A stretch of 64,000 nt of DNA, taken from Ctena decussata (Eukaryota > Mollusca > Bivalvia > Lucinida > Lucinidae). Position numbers and translations under genes: made by a program. Below, one piece after another: positions 44,224-55,435 of this stretch. A model generated the notes under the pieces. The model saw only the letters and a program-made list of their open reading frames with translations. It was not told the DNA's origin and made no database searches. Position 1 is the stretch's first letter, and each line of letters opens with the position of its first letter. The stretch is taken from positions 79,816,667 through 79,880,666 of the forward strand of contig OZ022509.1 of NCBI GenBank assembly GCA_963989385.1. The letters are read 5' to 3'.

Positions 44224-46527
44224 ATGGTTGATATCCCTACAAGACAAGAAAGGACCCTAGATATCCTTCTAACTAACAACCCCACCCCTGTCACAAGAAT
44301 TAAGGGTATGCCACCAATTGGTCGAGCTGACCATGATATTGTTTTGGTGGAATATGACATAAAAGCGAAAAGGGTCCTTCAGTCACCACGGAAAGTTTTC
44401 TTGTATAAACGGGCTGATATGCAAGGTCTTAGAGACCATATGCTTGCCTTTGCAGACCGTTTCATGTCGCAGAACTTTGCTCACGTTGATGTTAATGAGA
44501 TGTGGATTGAGTTTAAGACGGTCTTACTAAATGCAGTAAACAAGTTTATTCCTTCTAAAATGACGAAAGGAAAACTTGGCTATCCATGGATAGATGCACG
44601 CATTAGGGCATTGATTAGGAAAAAAGAAAAATTGTACCACAAAGCTCGCAGGGCAGATAACGAGTCCCTGAAGAGTCGTTATAAACGACTCAGAGCTCAT
44701 GTCCAAAAAGAAATGCGTGATGCCTATTGGAGGTATGTTTCTGATATCTTCAATCCCTCAGATACAGACACTAATATAGAAGACTGTATCCAAAATGATC
44801 GGCTGAAAAAGTTTTGGTCCTTTATGAAAAACTTAAGAAAGGATTCCACGGGTGTGGCCTGTTTAAGGGAAAATGGCATGTTGAAAACTGCTAATAAGGA
44901 CAAAGCAGACATATTTAACAGACAGTTCGAGTCTGTATACACCCGGGAACAAGTAGGTGACCCCCCATCGAAAGGACCAACCCCCTACCCAGATATTGAA
45001 GACCTATACATTGACCCTAATGGGGTCAAAAAACTATTAGACCGTCTTAACCCCCATAAATCTTCAGGTCCAGACGACCTAAGTGCACGTGTGTTAAAAG
45101 AATGCAGTGCTGAAATTGCCCCGGTCCTTGCCTGCATTTTCAACCAGTCCTTGGCCCAGTCTAGAGTACCAGATGACTGGCTGCAAGCTAATGTGGCTCC
45201 CATTTACAAAAAGGGAGAAAAATATGACCCTGCCAATTACAGGCCGGTCTCCTTGACTTGTATTTGTTGTAAGTCTCTTGAGCACATTCTCGTGAGCAAA
45301 ATCATGCAACATCTATCGGACCATAAGATTTTAGTTGAGTCTCAGCATGGCTTCAGAAGTGGTAGGTCATGCGAGACTCAACTGGTCCAGTTCATCCATG
45401 ATTTGCAGGCAAACCTAGACAGAGCCAATAATAAAGGTCACAAACAAACAGACCTCATTATTATGGACTTTGCCAAGGCTTTTGATAAGGTCCCCCATAG
45501 ACGATTGATTTACAAACTGGAGTATTATGGTATCCGAAATGATATCCTCCGGTGGATCTCTGCCTGGCTATCTGGAAGGACACAAAAAGTTGTTCTGGAT
45601 GGTGTCTGTTCAGACCCTCTCCCCGTGTTGTCTGGTGTCCCCCAGGGTTCTGTTTTAGGGCCCATCCTGTTCTTAATTTTTATTAATGACCTGCCAGACA
45701 ACATAAGCTCCACAGTCCGCCTTTTTGCTGATGACTGTGTACTCTATAGAAATATTAGACGGTCCGAAGACCAACAGATACTCCAAGATGATTTAGATAA
45801 ATTGGCACTTTGGGAAGAGGCATGGCTCATGAAATTTAATGTTGCCAAATGTCACTCTATGAGGGTGACTAGGCACCCCCCTCCAAAGCAGATAATCCAT
45901 GGTTATACATTGCATAACCAAGTCCTAGAGAATGTATCGTCAGCCAAATATTTAGGAGTTGAAATTACGGATGACCTCGAGTGGGGTCAGCACATCAATG
46001 AAATTACCAGTAAGGCTACTAAGACTTTGGGTTTCCTTCGTAGAAACTTGACTTTTGCATCGAAGGAAATCAAGGCTGCTGCATATAAAACTCTGGTCCG
46101 GCCCAAATTAGAATATGCAGCGCCAGTTTGGATGCCCCATCACCAAGTTGATATTAACAGAATAGAAAAAGTACAGAGGACTGCTGCCCGTTGGACCTGT
46201 AGGCGCTGGCGCAATCAAAGCCATGTGGGAGAAATGTTAGAAGAACTCCAATGGCCGGACCTGCAGGAAAGACGACAGCAGGCTTCTCTGTCTCTATTCT
46301 ACAAAATCCATAATAATCTTGCCATTGTAGATAAGAATAAGTACCTATCTGAGGTTGGTGAAGGGAGCAGGAGAACTAGGTCCCACCCATTCCAGTACCG
46401 CCGTCCAAACGCTTACACGGACGGTTTTAAGAATTCCTTTTTCCCCAGGACAATTGCAACTTGGAATGGCCTTACAACCGAAGCTGTCTCTTCGGAGACA
46501 GTTGATGGGTTTAAGGGCAAAATTTAA
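44224..46527 (+). CDS. LINE C ORF2: intact reverse transcriptase, endonuclease truncated
   Basis: A 767-codon frame without a stop. Residues 1-45 are the very end of an APE endonuclease (TLDILLTNNPT, then ADHD replacing SDH). Next is a linker with a basic helical region, then the reverse transcriptase: NYRPVSLT at about 335, QHGFRSGRSC at about 375, DFAKAFDKVPHRR at about 415, SGVPQGSVLGPILF at about 475 and the catalytic FADDCVLY at about 498. The C-terminal domain has LVRPKLEYAAPVW and ends FFPRTIATWNGL. Such proteins copy LINE RNA by target-primed reverse transcription. The annotated start is simply the first ATG after truncation. It is closest in style to CR1/L2-group elements and distinct from LINE B. 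Confidence 0.85.
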   Translation: MVDIPTRQERTLDILLTNNPTPVTRIKGMPPIGRADHDIVLVEYDIKAKRVLQSPRKVFLYKRADMQGLRDHMLAFADRFMSQNFAHVDVNEMWIEFKTVLLNAVNKFIPSKMTKGKLGYPWIDARIRALIRKKEKLYHKARRADNESLKSRYKRLRAHVQKEMRDAYWRYVSDIFNPSDTDTNIEDCIQNDRLKKFWSFMKNLRKDSTGVACLRENGMLKTANKDKADIFNRQFESVYTREQVGDPPSKGPTPYPDIEDLYIDPNGVKKLLDRLNPHKSSGPDDLSARVLKECSAEIAPVLACIFNQSLAQSRVPDDWLQANVAPIYKKGEKYDPANYRPVSLTCICCKSLEHILVSKIMQHLSDHKILVESQHGFRSGRSCETQLVQFIHDLQANLDRANNKGHKQTDLIIMDFAKAFDKVPHRRLIYKLEYYGIRNDILRWISAWLSGRTQKVVLDGVCSDPLPVLSGVPQGSVLGPILFLIFINDLPDNISSTVRLFADDCVLYRNIRRSEDQQILQDDLDKLALWEEAWLMKFNVAKCHSMRVTRHPPPKQIIHGYTLHNQVLENVSSAKYLGVEITDDLEWGQHINEITSKATKTLGFLRRNLTFASKEIKAAAYKTLVRPKLEYAAPVWMPHHQVDINRIEKVQRTAARWTCRRWRNQSHVGEMLEELQWPDLQERRQQASLSLFYKIHNNLAIVDKNKYLSEVGEGSRRTRSHPFQYRRPNAYTDGFKNSFFPRTIATWNGLTTEAVSSETVDGFKGKI

Positions 46528-46737
46528 TATCCTAGGGTAGGGCAGGGGTTAGGCATGGAATGCCTGCCCCTGAGGACTTCTTGTAAATAGTTTTAACCTG
46601 CTGGTGGCTTTGTCACAAATTCATTTTTTTTTTATTTATTTAATTTTTTTTTTTTTTTTGTGACAACTTATGCGCCACACCGAAACCTGTCATCATGGTC
46701 ATGATTGACCGAGACAGTATAGATAGAAAGAAAGAAA
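46528..46737 (+). other. LINE C 3' untranslated region and tail
   Basis: After the stop come a purine/pyrimidine-rich UTR, a T-rich run (46620-46660) and an end in ATAGATAGAAAGAAAGAAAG near 46737. The GAAA-type simple tail is a plausible LINE 3' terminus. Confidence 0.5.
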
Positions 46738-46868
46738 GGACGACAAGAGGGATAATGAAAGTATGTGTGCAATGGAACCCTATTTACGTTCGAAAAGAGT
46801 TCGCCTACAGCGAGAATCGAGCCCGGGTCCGCTACCTCAGTGCTAAATCCACTGAGCTACGGGTACGT
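46738..46868 (-). mobile_element. tRNA-like SINE head, minus strand
   Basis: On the minus strand, GTAGCTCAGTGG (A box) at about 46851-46862 and GGCTCGATTCTC (B box) at about 46818-46830 are spaced as in tRNA genes. The acceptor stem does not close, so it is a SINE head or tRNA pseudogene. It abuts the LINE C tail. Its family differs from the SINE at 13556. Confidence 0.5.
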
Positions 46869-46991
46869 ATAAAATGTATGCTGATCTTTAATTGTCGACT
46901 CCGATACTTTTGATATACTTGGAATAAAATCTTTTGAATTGTGACAGAAAATGATATAGGAACTGCAGCGAAGACTTCAAAATATTCATAT

Positions 46992-47000
46992 TTGTGTGTG

Positions 47001-47035
<35 letters not shown>
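46992..47035. repeat. (TG)n microsatellite
   Basis: About 21 TG units with one interruption. Confidence 0.9.
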
Positions 47036-47039
47036 TTAA

Positions 47040-50000
47040 ACGCATATGTAAAATTTATCATCGGTATAGGAAATCAGCTGAATTCATAAACAGATTCTAG
47101 CTTTGTAGACCGAAAGTGAGCTGCCTCTATCAGTCTTATGTTGTCTATTTTTTAATTTTGATCAGTTTTGGCACTTTTGTGTCATTATTTGAGAAGATTA
47201 ATTTTATGACAATTGAATTTATGTTTACATGTATGTGTTTCAACACAAAAATTTACTTCATTTTCACGTGGGGAAAATGCCAAATAATTCTGACTAATGC
47301 CGACCAAAGATAATTTACGGTAAATAATAAATTTTACAGGCACTTTCACTTTCGATTCCTTTGCTTTGTATTTAAAAAAAATGTATGGGGGCGGCAAAGT
47401 ACAATAATTTAGAGCAAAACTGAACACAATAAATATCGACTGCACAATCATAACTTCGAGGGAGCCCTCGATCAAGTGATGGAAAATCCCGACGTCAAAT
47501 TCACCGAAACGGCGGATGGAGAAACGTCATTAATATCGCCGATACCACCTCTCTAAACACAGATTTCCGCGACATATGAAATGACTCAAGGCATAGAGGT
47601 GGAATGGTTTATGTGAGTCATAGGTCAGAGAATTTAAATCTGAGTGCCAGGTTTTGCAAAACAGTTATTTACCTGTTAAAATTCGGCTTATTTCAGTCAA
47701 ATTGCTCTAATTTTCTTTTTTTACCTAGGCAATCAACCTCGTAAAGGTCACTATTTCAGGATTTATTTGATTGGTCAGTCCGACTGATCACGCTTACACG
47801 CTGCCGCGGAAACCGTTTCTATGCACCCCACTATGTTGTAAACAATCGGAAAAATGCGGCCACGTCATCATACCGTTAAAGGAAATCGACGGTGGTCAGT
47901 GGCTATCAAACGTTATTATACGTGTAAAATAGAAGTTTTCGCAGTGAAAATGCCCTATAATTAAAAAAGAAGGCTGTTTTCATTATTCTTCATAAAAATA
48001 ATGACAAAATTCATTTCAATTATAGCAATACAACGTGGTAAAAAGGGGGTATTTTTAGTGCGCAACTAGTAAATTACGCAATGACGAAACGTCATCTTAA
48101 CCCCCTACTATAAACATGTAATATAAGGAGCAAATTGTAACAAATGAATTGTAGAGAAAGTTAATATCAGAAATATGTCTATTTTAATATGCTAATACAT
48201 AAAAAAAATAAAGTCATACAACACTCGTCAGCAGTCACAATAAATCTGTAACATAACCATAAAAAATACAGAAAAAAACATAAACAGAATAAGACTCAAT
48301 CGCTGAACTAGTGGACTGAAATGTATACATGCAGCTCCATTACTCTTCTTCGAATCATACCTAGCTCACATTTGTTAGGTAGCATTTAGCTGTGGAAATA
48401 TTAAACGAGGACATATAAAATGACGAGAAAATCTAAGAAAACTAACATTAGCTGCTGAAGTCTTTCAGTGTTCTCTGCATTACAGTATGTCTTGAGTAGA
48501 CACTGCTGTACATGTAAATATGAAGAAACACCAATGTTATGTATTTTCAAACCATAAAAATATCGGATACTGTATATTTAAAATGCAGTCTAATAGTAAC
48601 ATTTCGTTATATTTTTGTAATATGTCTGAGGATAAGATTTGTGAGTAACCTGTTACCACAGTATTAGTTCCCGGGCGGCATATTTAGCATTCATTGTTGT
48701 AGTATTAGCTTACCACTGGTATTCAGATTGTTTATTGAGCTCTTTGTTCAGCAAGACGCACATAGATCGTTACAGCTGAAGCGGTTCGAACTTGCCTTCT
48801 ATTCAGTCTCACTGATAAGTGGCTTCAAAAAATGATTTTATTTTTAATTTTATGCACCAAAACAAGTAGGTATAAGTTGATAGATGATGTAACTGTCACT
48901 ATTTAGGTTTGAGTCATATTGGTGATAAAATCAATTTTGCTACCTGTGCTGTTGGTTGAGCCATTTAATTACCCTACATACAAATATATGACTGTGACTG
49001 CCAGGAGAGGCCATCAAAAGCAGTATCAATTCGGTTGACGGGCATTAACATTATTGCTATACTGTCAGCCGCTTCTTAAGCAAACAGCCTCTTTGCACAT
49101 TATCTGTTTTGCGTAGGTCAGCAAATATGTGTGGCTCCTGTAATCATAACTTGCTTGTTAAAATGTAATCTACATGCTCTTTATGCAGCCACCATCCAAT
49201 ACAGTGCAACATATTATCAATATGAAAATTTAAGGATTATAGGAAGTGACATTCTTTATAACGCATACAGCATTATGTCATCAGCATGATGGAGTTCTGT
49301 TTGCCATTTTGTTGATACAAATATTTAACTAGGCAGGTCTTTTGGCAAACCCATGGTTTTATTCCCGCCTGTTGTAACTATCAATGACAAAAGATGTTAT
49401 GAAAGACAAGTTTCAGTCAGACGATTTTTAGTATGTTAGCTTCTTAAATTGTTGTTTGGATATTGCCAAAATGCTGTATTATCTAACTGTATTTTAAATA
49501 TTTTAACAAGACCGATTTGATTAGCAGTATGATATCATGAATAAGCAGTATACAACAATATTTATTGCTAAACAATATGGTAATATAAAGTCATGATCAA
49601 ATGCAGTAAGTTATTTAGGTTAGCCATTCCTTAGTATACAGTATAGTTATGCACTTTTTCTTTTGTTTGATTAGTTACTGTTCAAAAATACTGGTTAAGG
49701 ATACTGGAAATGAAAACTCTATAAGCTCTTAATGAATAGTTTTACGTTTCTTGTTCTGTCTTTCTTTTCTTGCTTTCTTTCTCACTTTCTCACTATTATA
49801 CTGCAAAGTGTATCTTCTGTGTAATGAATACATTCTGAAGGAGAACAATTAAGATTTGCTCATAAATATCTGAACAGCAATTGCCAGCATAAATATGTTC
49901 TCTTATTCTCATTTACCATTTCATTATGTGGGTAGAGCTCAGTGTAACACTGTACCTGGAAGAAAAACATTTTTGTCCAACTAAACGAATCTATATGTTC

Positions 50001-51330
50001 TTTGGTGAATCGGTTCGTTAAATGATGATTTAATATAGCCAGACTTAAGAGCAAGAAACAAAAGCATAGATATATAGATTATCTTAAACATAGCAGTTAT
50101 ATATTGTTATAATATATTCAGTAAGCTGCCCGTTCTCTTTTTCTATAATAAATGTTTCGTATCACTTCCAAACTCTTGGATGACAAATTATTGTTATGAA
50201 TAAAGCAACGTATTAACACTACCATTTTCAAACATATGTTGTTTTTTTTGACTGTAACTGAGCAAAGATGTTCAGAATTTGTCAAGTTTCTAAACATTAC
50301 AATTTGAGGTATATAAAGTATACTGTGTTAATCACGTATAAAAACTCCTAAAACTAACCACAGATGAAAGATCACAAAATATCATAAGGACTGCCGGACT
50401 TATATCTGATATTGTTTTCTTTGTGAAGGTTAAAAAAAGTTCTGTTTGTGTTCTCTGCTCTGGAAGGAACTTTTTAAGATTTGAATTTTACCTCACTGAA
50501 GCTGGTGTTGTGCCGCGCGGCGGCCCGTATAACGCCTCCCCGTACATAATCCATAGTGCAGATTATATCTTATTTATGTCATTTGAGATCAGAGGATAAT
50601 AAAATTTCCTTTTAAAAGGAAGGCTTGCCCAGCTGAAAGTGGAATTTTCATGAGTTGTTTTTCAAGTGACCCCAATTGTTAGCGCGCTTTTTGTTAGTGA
50701 GTTTTATTTAGCAAAGCATTACGTTTCATAACTTCTTCAATGGTGGTATTATCTGCAAGTTTGAGGTAAAAACAACTAAAACTAATTGAGGTAACAATTA
50801 GACACACACACACAAAAGAAAAAATTATAGTTTTCCAATGGTTTGGCCGATAGGCATGTCTCAAGGAAAATTACTATATGGATGTATGTAAATCTTTTGT
50901 TTACACCTTGTAAGTCACATTTACTTTGAATCAAAATTTTAGGTAAGACTGTTTCAAACCCATGTCTATGGAATCTTGGCACATCTGAATTGGGCCTAAA
51001 TAAAAGACAACAAATTTATATTTACTAAAGTATATATTTGTTTTTAGAAGCATCTTCAACAGTGACTAGAACAAAATTTTGACATTCTTTAATGCCAAGG
51101 AAAGGATGAACCAATGGTACTTTGGAACAGATATTCAACAGCCGTCACTATGACATGAACTATATGAAATATTACGTCGGCCAATCAGCTATTTGAATTA
51201 TCCATGACGTTGTTTACGTGTAACATAGCATGAATGAGTGTGTTCATGGACGTATTAACATTGGCAGCCCAGTAAAGGTTCATATAAGAAAATAGTAATC
51301 AAGAGTAAATACTTCTCTGTACATTTGTAT
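47040..51330. other. 4.3 kb without a recognised feature
   Basis: No frame with a domain, no repeat partner and no RNA gene were found. GC rises briefly near 47490-47890, where ACGTCA words also occur, and GCCGCGCGGCGGC lies near 50513. Nothing ties these to a gene. Confidence 0.4.
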
Positions 51331-51341
51331 AGAAGGAGTAA

Positions 51342-53440
51342 CACAAGAGGCCCAAATTGGCCTGATATCGCTCACCTGGCTTTTGTATCCGAATGGTCGC
51401 CATTCTGCTACAAAATTGGTCCAATTCCAGAGATTTTCTCAATTTCACATTTTGCTACTTTTAGTAACAGAGGCCAACTTGTCTGGCCTTTATATATTTA
51501 CTTTTGAAACACCTCGAGGCAAGAATCATTTTGCCACATATTTCATCAAAATCCATTCAGGGGTTACTGAGATATTGTCAGTTTCATGTTTTGTGCTATT
51601 TTTAGTAACGGCAGATGGCGGCCATCTTAGAATGCCAAAATGCAAAAAATTGAAAAGTTTTCATTCAAGGACCATTTTGACACAAAATTGGTCCAGTTCC
51701 ATTGTAATTTTCTAATTTTCAAATTTTGCTATTTTAAGTAAACAGAGGCCAACTTGACGGGTCAATATTTGTTAATTTTAGAAACACATCAAAACAAGAA
51801 TCATTTTGCCAAAAATTTCGTCGCAATCGTTTCAGCGGTTAATGAGATGTTGTCATTTTCATGTTTTGTGCTATGTTTAGTAACGGCAGATGGCGGCCAT
51901 CTTGGAATGCCAAAATGCAGAAAATCGAAAAAAATTATTGAAATGATCATTCTGACAGAAAATTAGTCCAATTCCACTGAGATTTTTTTATTTTCACATT
52001 TTTCTATTTTTAGTAACAAAGGCCATTATGACTTGTCTATATTTAGTTACTTTTGAAACATCTCAATGCAAAAATCATTTTGACACAAATTTCGTCAAAA
52101 TCTATTCAGCAGTTACTGAGATATTGTCATTTTCATGTTTTGTGCTATTTTTAGTAACGGCAGGTGGTGGCCATCTTGGAATGCCTAATTGCCATTAATC
52201 GAAATGGCTTCATGTAAAGAACATTCTGACACAAAATTGGTCCAATTCCATTCAAGGGTTCTTGAGTAATTGTTATTTTATGTTTCTGCTATTTTTAGTA
52301 ATGGCAGATGTCGGCCATCTTGGAAGCCAAATTGCAATTAATCGAAACGGCTTCATGCTAGGAACATTCTGACACAAAATTGGTTGAATTCCATTCAAGG
52401 GTTCGTGAGTAATTGTCATTTTTATGATTGTGCTATTTTTAGTAACGGCAGATGTCGGCCATCTTGGAAAGCCAAATTGTAATTAATCGAAATGGCTGCA
52501 TGCAAGGAACATTCTGACACAAAATTGGTTGAATTCCATTCAAGGGTTCTTGAGTAATTGTCATTTTTATGTTTGTGCTATTTTTAGTAACGCCCCCCAT
52601 GGTGGCCATCTTGGATAGTCAACTGGCACAAAATTGAAATAATTCCTTTTAAGGACCATTGCTGAACAAAAATGACCACAATCGATTGCGTTTTCTTGAG
52701 ATACTGACATTTGAGCAAAATCGGTCTTGTAAACGCTAAGTAGGTCACTGTGACTTCTGCTATAGATTTTTTTTCATTTTACAATTTTTAATCCCAAGGT
52801 CCCATTAATGTTCCACGAAAACTTTCAGCCAAATATACCAAATGGTTCTGGAGAAGTTGATTTTTTTGTTTTTGCTATTTTTAGTAACGGCGGCCATCTT
52901 GGATTCTTGACCTGACCCAATTTTACAATTTTGAAACCCTGCAGTCTGGTCATGCTCCATGAGAAATTTGAAACCCATGGGTGCAGTGGTTTTAGGGAAG
53001 AAGTTGTTTGAAGTTGTTTGAATATGTCGTTTTTTGACATTGGCATATGAGCAAAATTACACTCGTAAACAGAAAGTAGGTCACTGTGAGAAAACTCCGC
53101 TACAGACTTTTTTCATTTTTACAATTTTGAATACCAAGGTTTCATTGATGTTCCATGCCAAAATTCAGACAAATATACCGAGTGGTTCTGGAGAAGAAGT
53201 TTATTTTGTTGTTTTTGCGGCCATCTTGGATTTTCAACCTGACCCAATTTTACAATTCTGAGACCCTGGAGTCAGGTCATGCTCCATGTGAAATTTGAGA
53301 ACCATGGGACCAGTAGTTTTACAGAAGAAGATGTTTGAATATTTGTTTTTAGGTGTTGACGGACACATTCCGTGACGATTCACGACGGACGCATTGGTAT
53401 GACAATAGCTCACTATGGCCCTTCGGGCCAGGTGAGCTTA
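51342..53440. mobile_element. Large hairpin-ended non-coding element with internal repeats
   Basis: The left end ACAAGAGGCCCAAATTGGCC-TGATATCGCTCACCTG and the right end GGCCC-TTCG-GGCCAGGTGAGC carry small hairpins and the inverted pair CGCTCACCTG / CAGGTGAGC. The body has about ten diverged units with TTTTAGTAACGGC, GGCGGCCATCTTGG and TTCATTTT-type words. TA borders both ends. Open frames inside only translate the repeat. Repeats of this type are abundant in bivalves; the transposition class is unknown to me. Confidence 0.65.
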
Positions 53441-54125
53441 AAATCTTTGCTATACAGGATAGCTCGACTAAACTTGTGCTTGTCCAGATTTAAGTGCTAG
53501 TATTTTTTTAGGGTTGGGGATGGTGTTGAGTAAAATTTCTTACTTATATCTTTCATCATATTAAATATTATTCAAATCTATCCTTTGGTTGAGAAGTTAT
53601 GAGATTTCAAAGACAGTGACGTATTACTTTAACATAAATGTTTTCAAATAAGTCCATGACCTTGGCCTATATGTCTTGTGCATGGGTAGGGATATGGTTG
53701 AATAAAATTTGTGACCAATACCTATCATCATACCAATTATAAATCAAATTGATTAAAGAGTTGTAGATACTTTGAGCTCGTAAAAACATAAAACTTTAAC
53801 ATGAAATGTCTACGTTCATGACCTTGATTTATATGTCATGTGCAGGGGTGCGGTTCTGAAGAATAATTTCTCAAACTGATCCAAGGGTTTAGAAAATATG
53901 ACATCTTAAAGTGTTTTAAATTAAAACTTTAACAAGTGGTACTGAATAAAATTTAGGACCAATATCTGTTATCATATCAAAGATAATGGGAATCTATCGA
54001 AGGGTTTAGTACCTACGAGACATTAAAAACTGTACATTAAACTTTATTTTTTCTGCTAATGCTAATGACGCCGCCAACGCTGAGGGAAGTGCAGTAGGTC
54101 TTTCTGAATTTCTTTTAGGCCAGCT
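53440..54125. repeat. Three ~170-bp diverged units plus a GCC-type end
   Basis: Units share CATGACCTTG-(C/T)TATATGTC, GGTTGAATAAAATTT, CAATATC-ATCATA and AAACTTTAAC. The end (GACGCCGCCAACGCTGAGGG then AGTAGGTCTTTCTGAATTT) is a relative of the end at about 5680-5740. Confidence 0.6.
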
Positions 54126-54516
54126 ATAAAGGCAACATAAGAGAGTGTTTTAAATACAAGTACTGGAACATGATGCTAAAAATTACTATTATTTCAAACT
54201 GTAATAAAATCTAAACAACTTAACTACACTTTACTAAAAGAATGTGATAAATTCTTTACAAACTTAACTATCGTTATCGTATGTATGTAATACATTGACA
54301 AAAGAAACAGGCAAAATTGTGAAAATATCAGATCAATATTACTTTCAAATGCATGCAAGACAAATCATAGATGGATATGCCAAAGCTTTTATGCATGTTA
54401 GATTGTCTTTTCAAATGCTATATGTTTGGTTTTCTCAAAATGATTACATTATTTTTACCAGCCTGGCATACAGATCTTTAACACTGTAGGCAATAGGATA
54501 ATTCTGGGATCAACAA

Positions 54517-54585
54517 GTGAGTGAGTGAGTGAACTCGGGTTTAAAGTCCCACCAACAACGACGTCATATGGAGACGTGTGGGATC
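54517..54585 (+). repeat. SINE-tail fragment of GAGTGAGTGA type
   Basis: GTGAGTGAGTGAGTGAACTC, then AAAGTCCCACCA and CATATGGAG, in the same order as the minus strand of 3595-3675. Confidence 0.45.
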
Positions 54586-55084
54586 AACAAAGGGTCATTC
54601 AAAGTGCAATCTGATCAGTACCTTGTTGTTTGTTGATTACATATTTGAAGCAAGTAGCTAGTTTGTGAAGCTATGCAGGTTAGTTGGAGTGTTACCTTGC
54701 AACATATTCTGAAGATAAGTTTTCAGTTTATGTGGTTCTTTCAGTTGATGTGGTTCAAGCAGGTCTAAATAGCTGTAGTTTGAGTGAAGGATAGAGATCA
54801 CTTTTGTGACTGTGAATGACACTTAAACTGCTATATTTGTTGAAGTGATCAATATGGGCTTTAACTATTACATTTCCATAATATTTTGTAATGCATGGTT
54901 TGAGACTGGATTTATGACGTACATCTGAACAACATAATTCTGTGTGTTTCTTATGTCAATTGCTGTTAACACTATGCTTGTATAAATGTAAAATAAAAGT
55001 AACTCAATAGAATAAAGCAGAACACAACACTAGAAAGAAACAAGAAATACTGAATATTATTGTCAAGATGTAGTACATCTGCAG

Positions 55085-55281
55085 CAGAACAAAACCAACA
55101 AAGTGGCATGTGCGTCGAGTGAAAACTCATATAAGCGTGTGCATTGTGATCAGTCTGTCTAAAGGGTAGCTAGTATCTAAGGGTGCATATTGCAGCAAAG
55201 ACTCTGATTAGACTGGGCAGATGTTCAAGTTGATCTGAGTCTTTGCTGGGTGCATATGCCACTTTGTTGGTTTTGTTCTGT
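55085..55281. mobile_element. ~200-bp MITE, terminal repeats CAGAACAAAACCAACAAAG
   Basis: Inverted ends of about 26 bases are near perfect. TGCAG on both sides (55080-55084 and 55282-55286) is a possible target duplication, although the related copy at 58813 suggests the terminal repeat may extend further out. Confidence 0.6.
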
Positions 55282-55435
55282 TGCAGAGCTCTCTTATCAT
55301 TATTAATGCTGCAATAATATAGCATTGAAAAAATCTTGAAGCATTTACAATCATCCATTGTGCAAAATACTGATATGACTTTTTCAAGTTTTAAGGATGC
55401 ATGTGACAATCAGTATGTAATACCAAATAACTATA

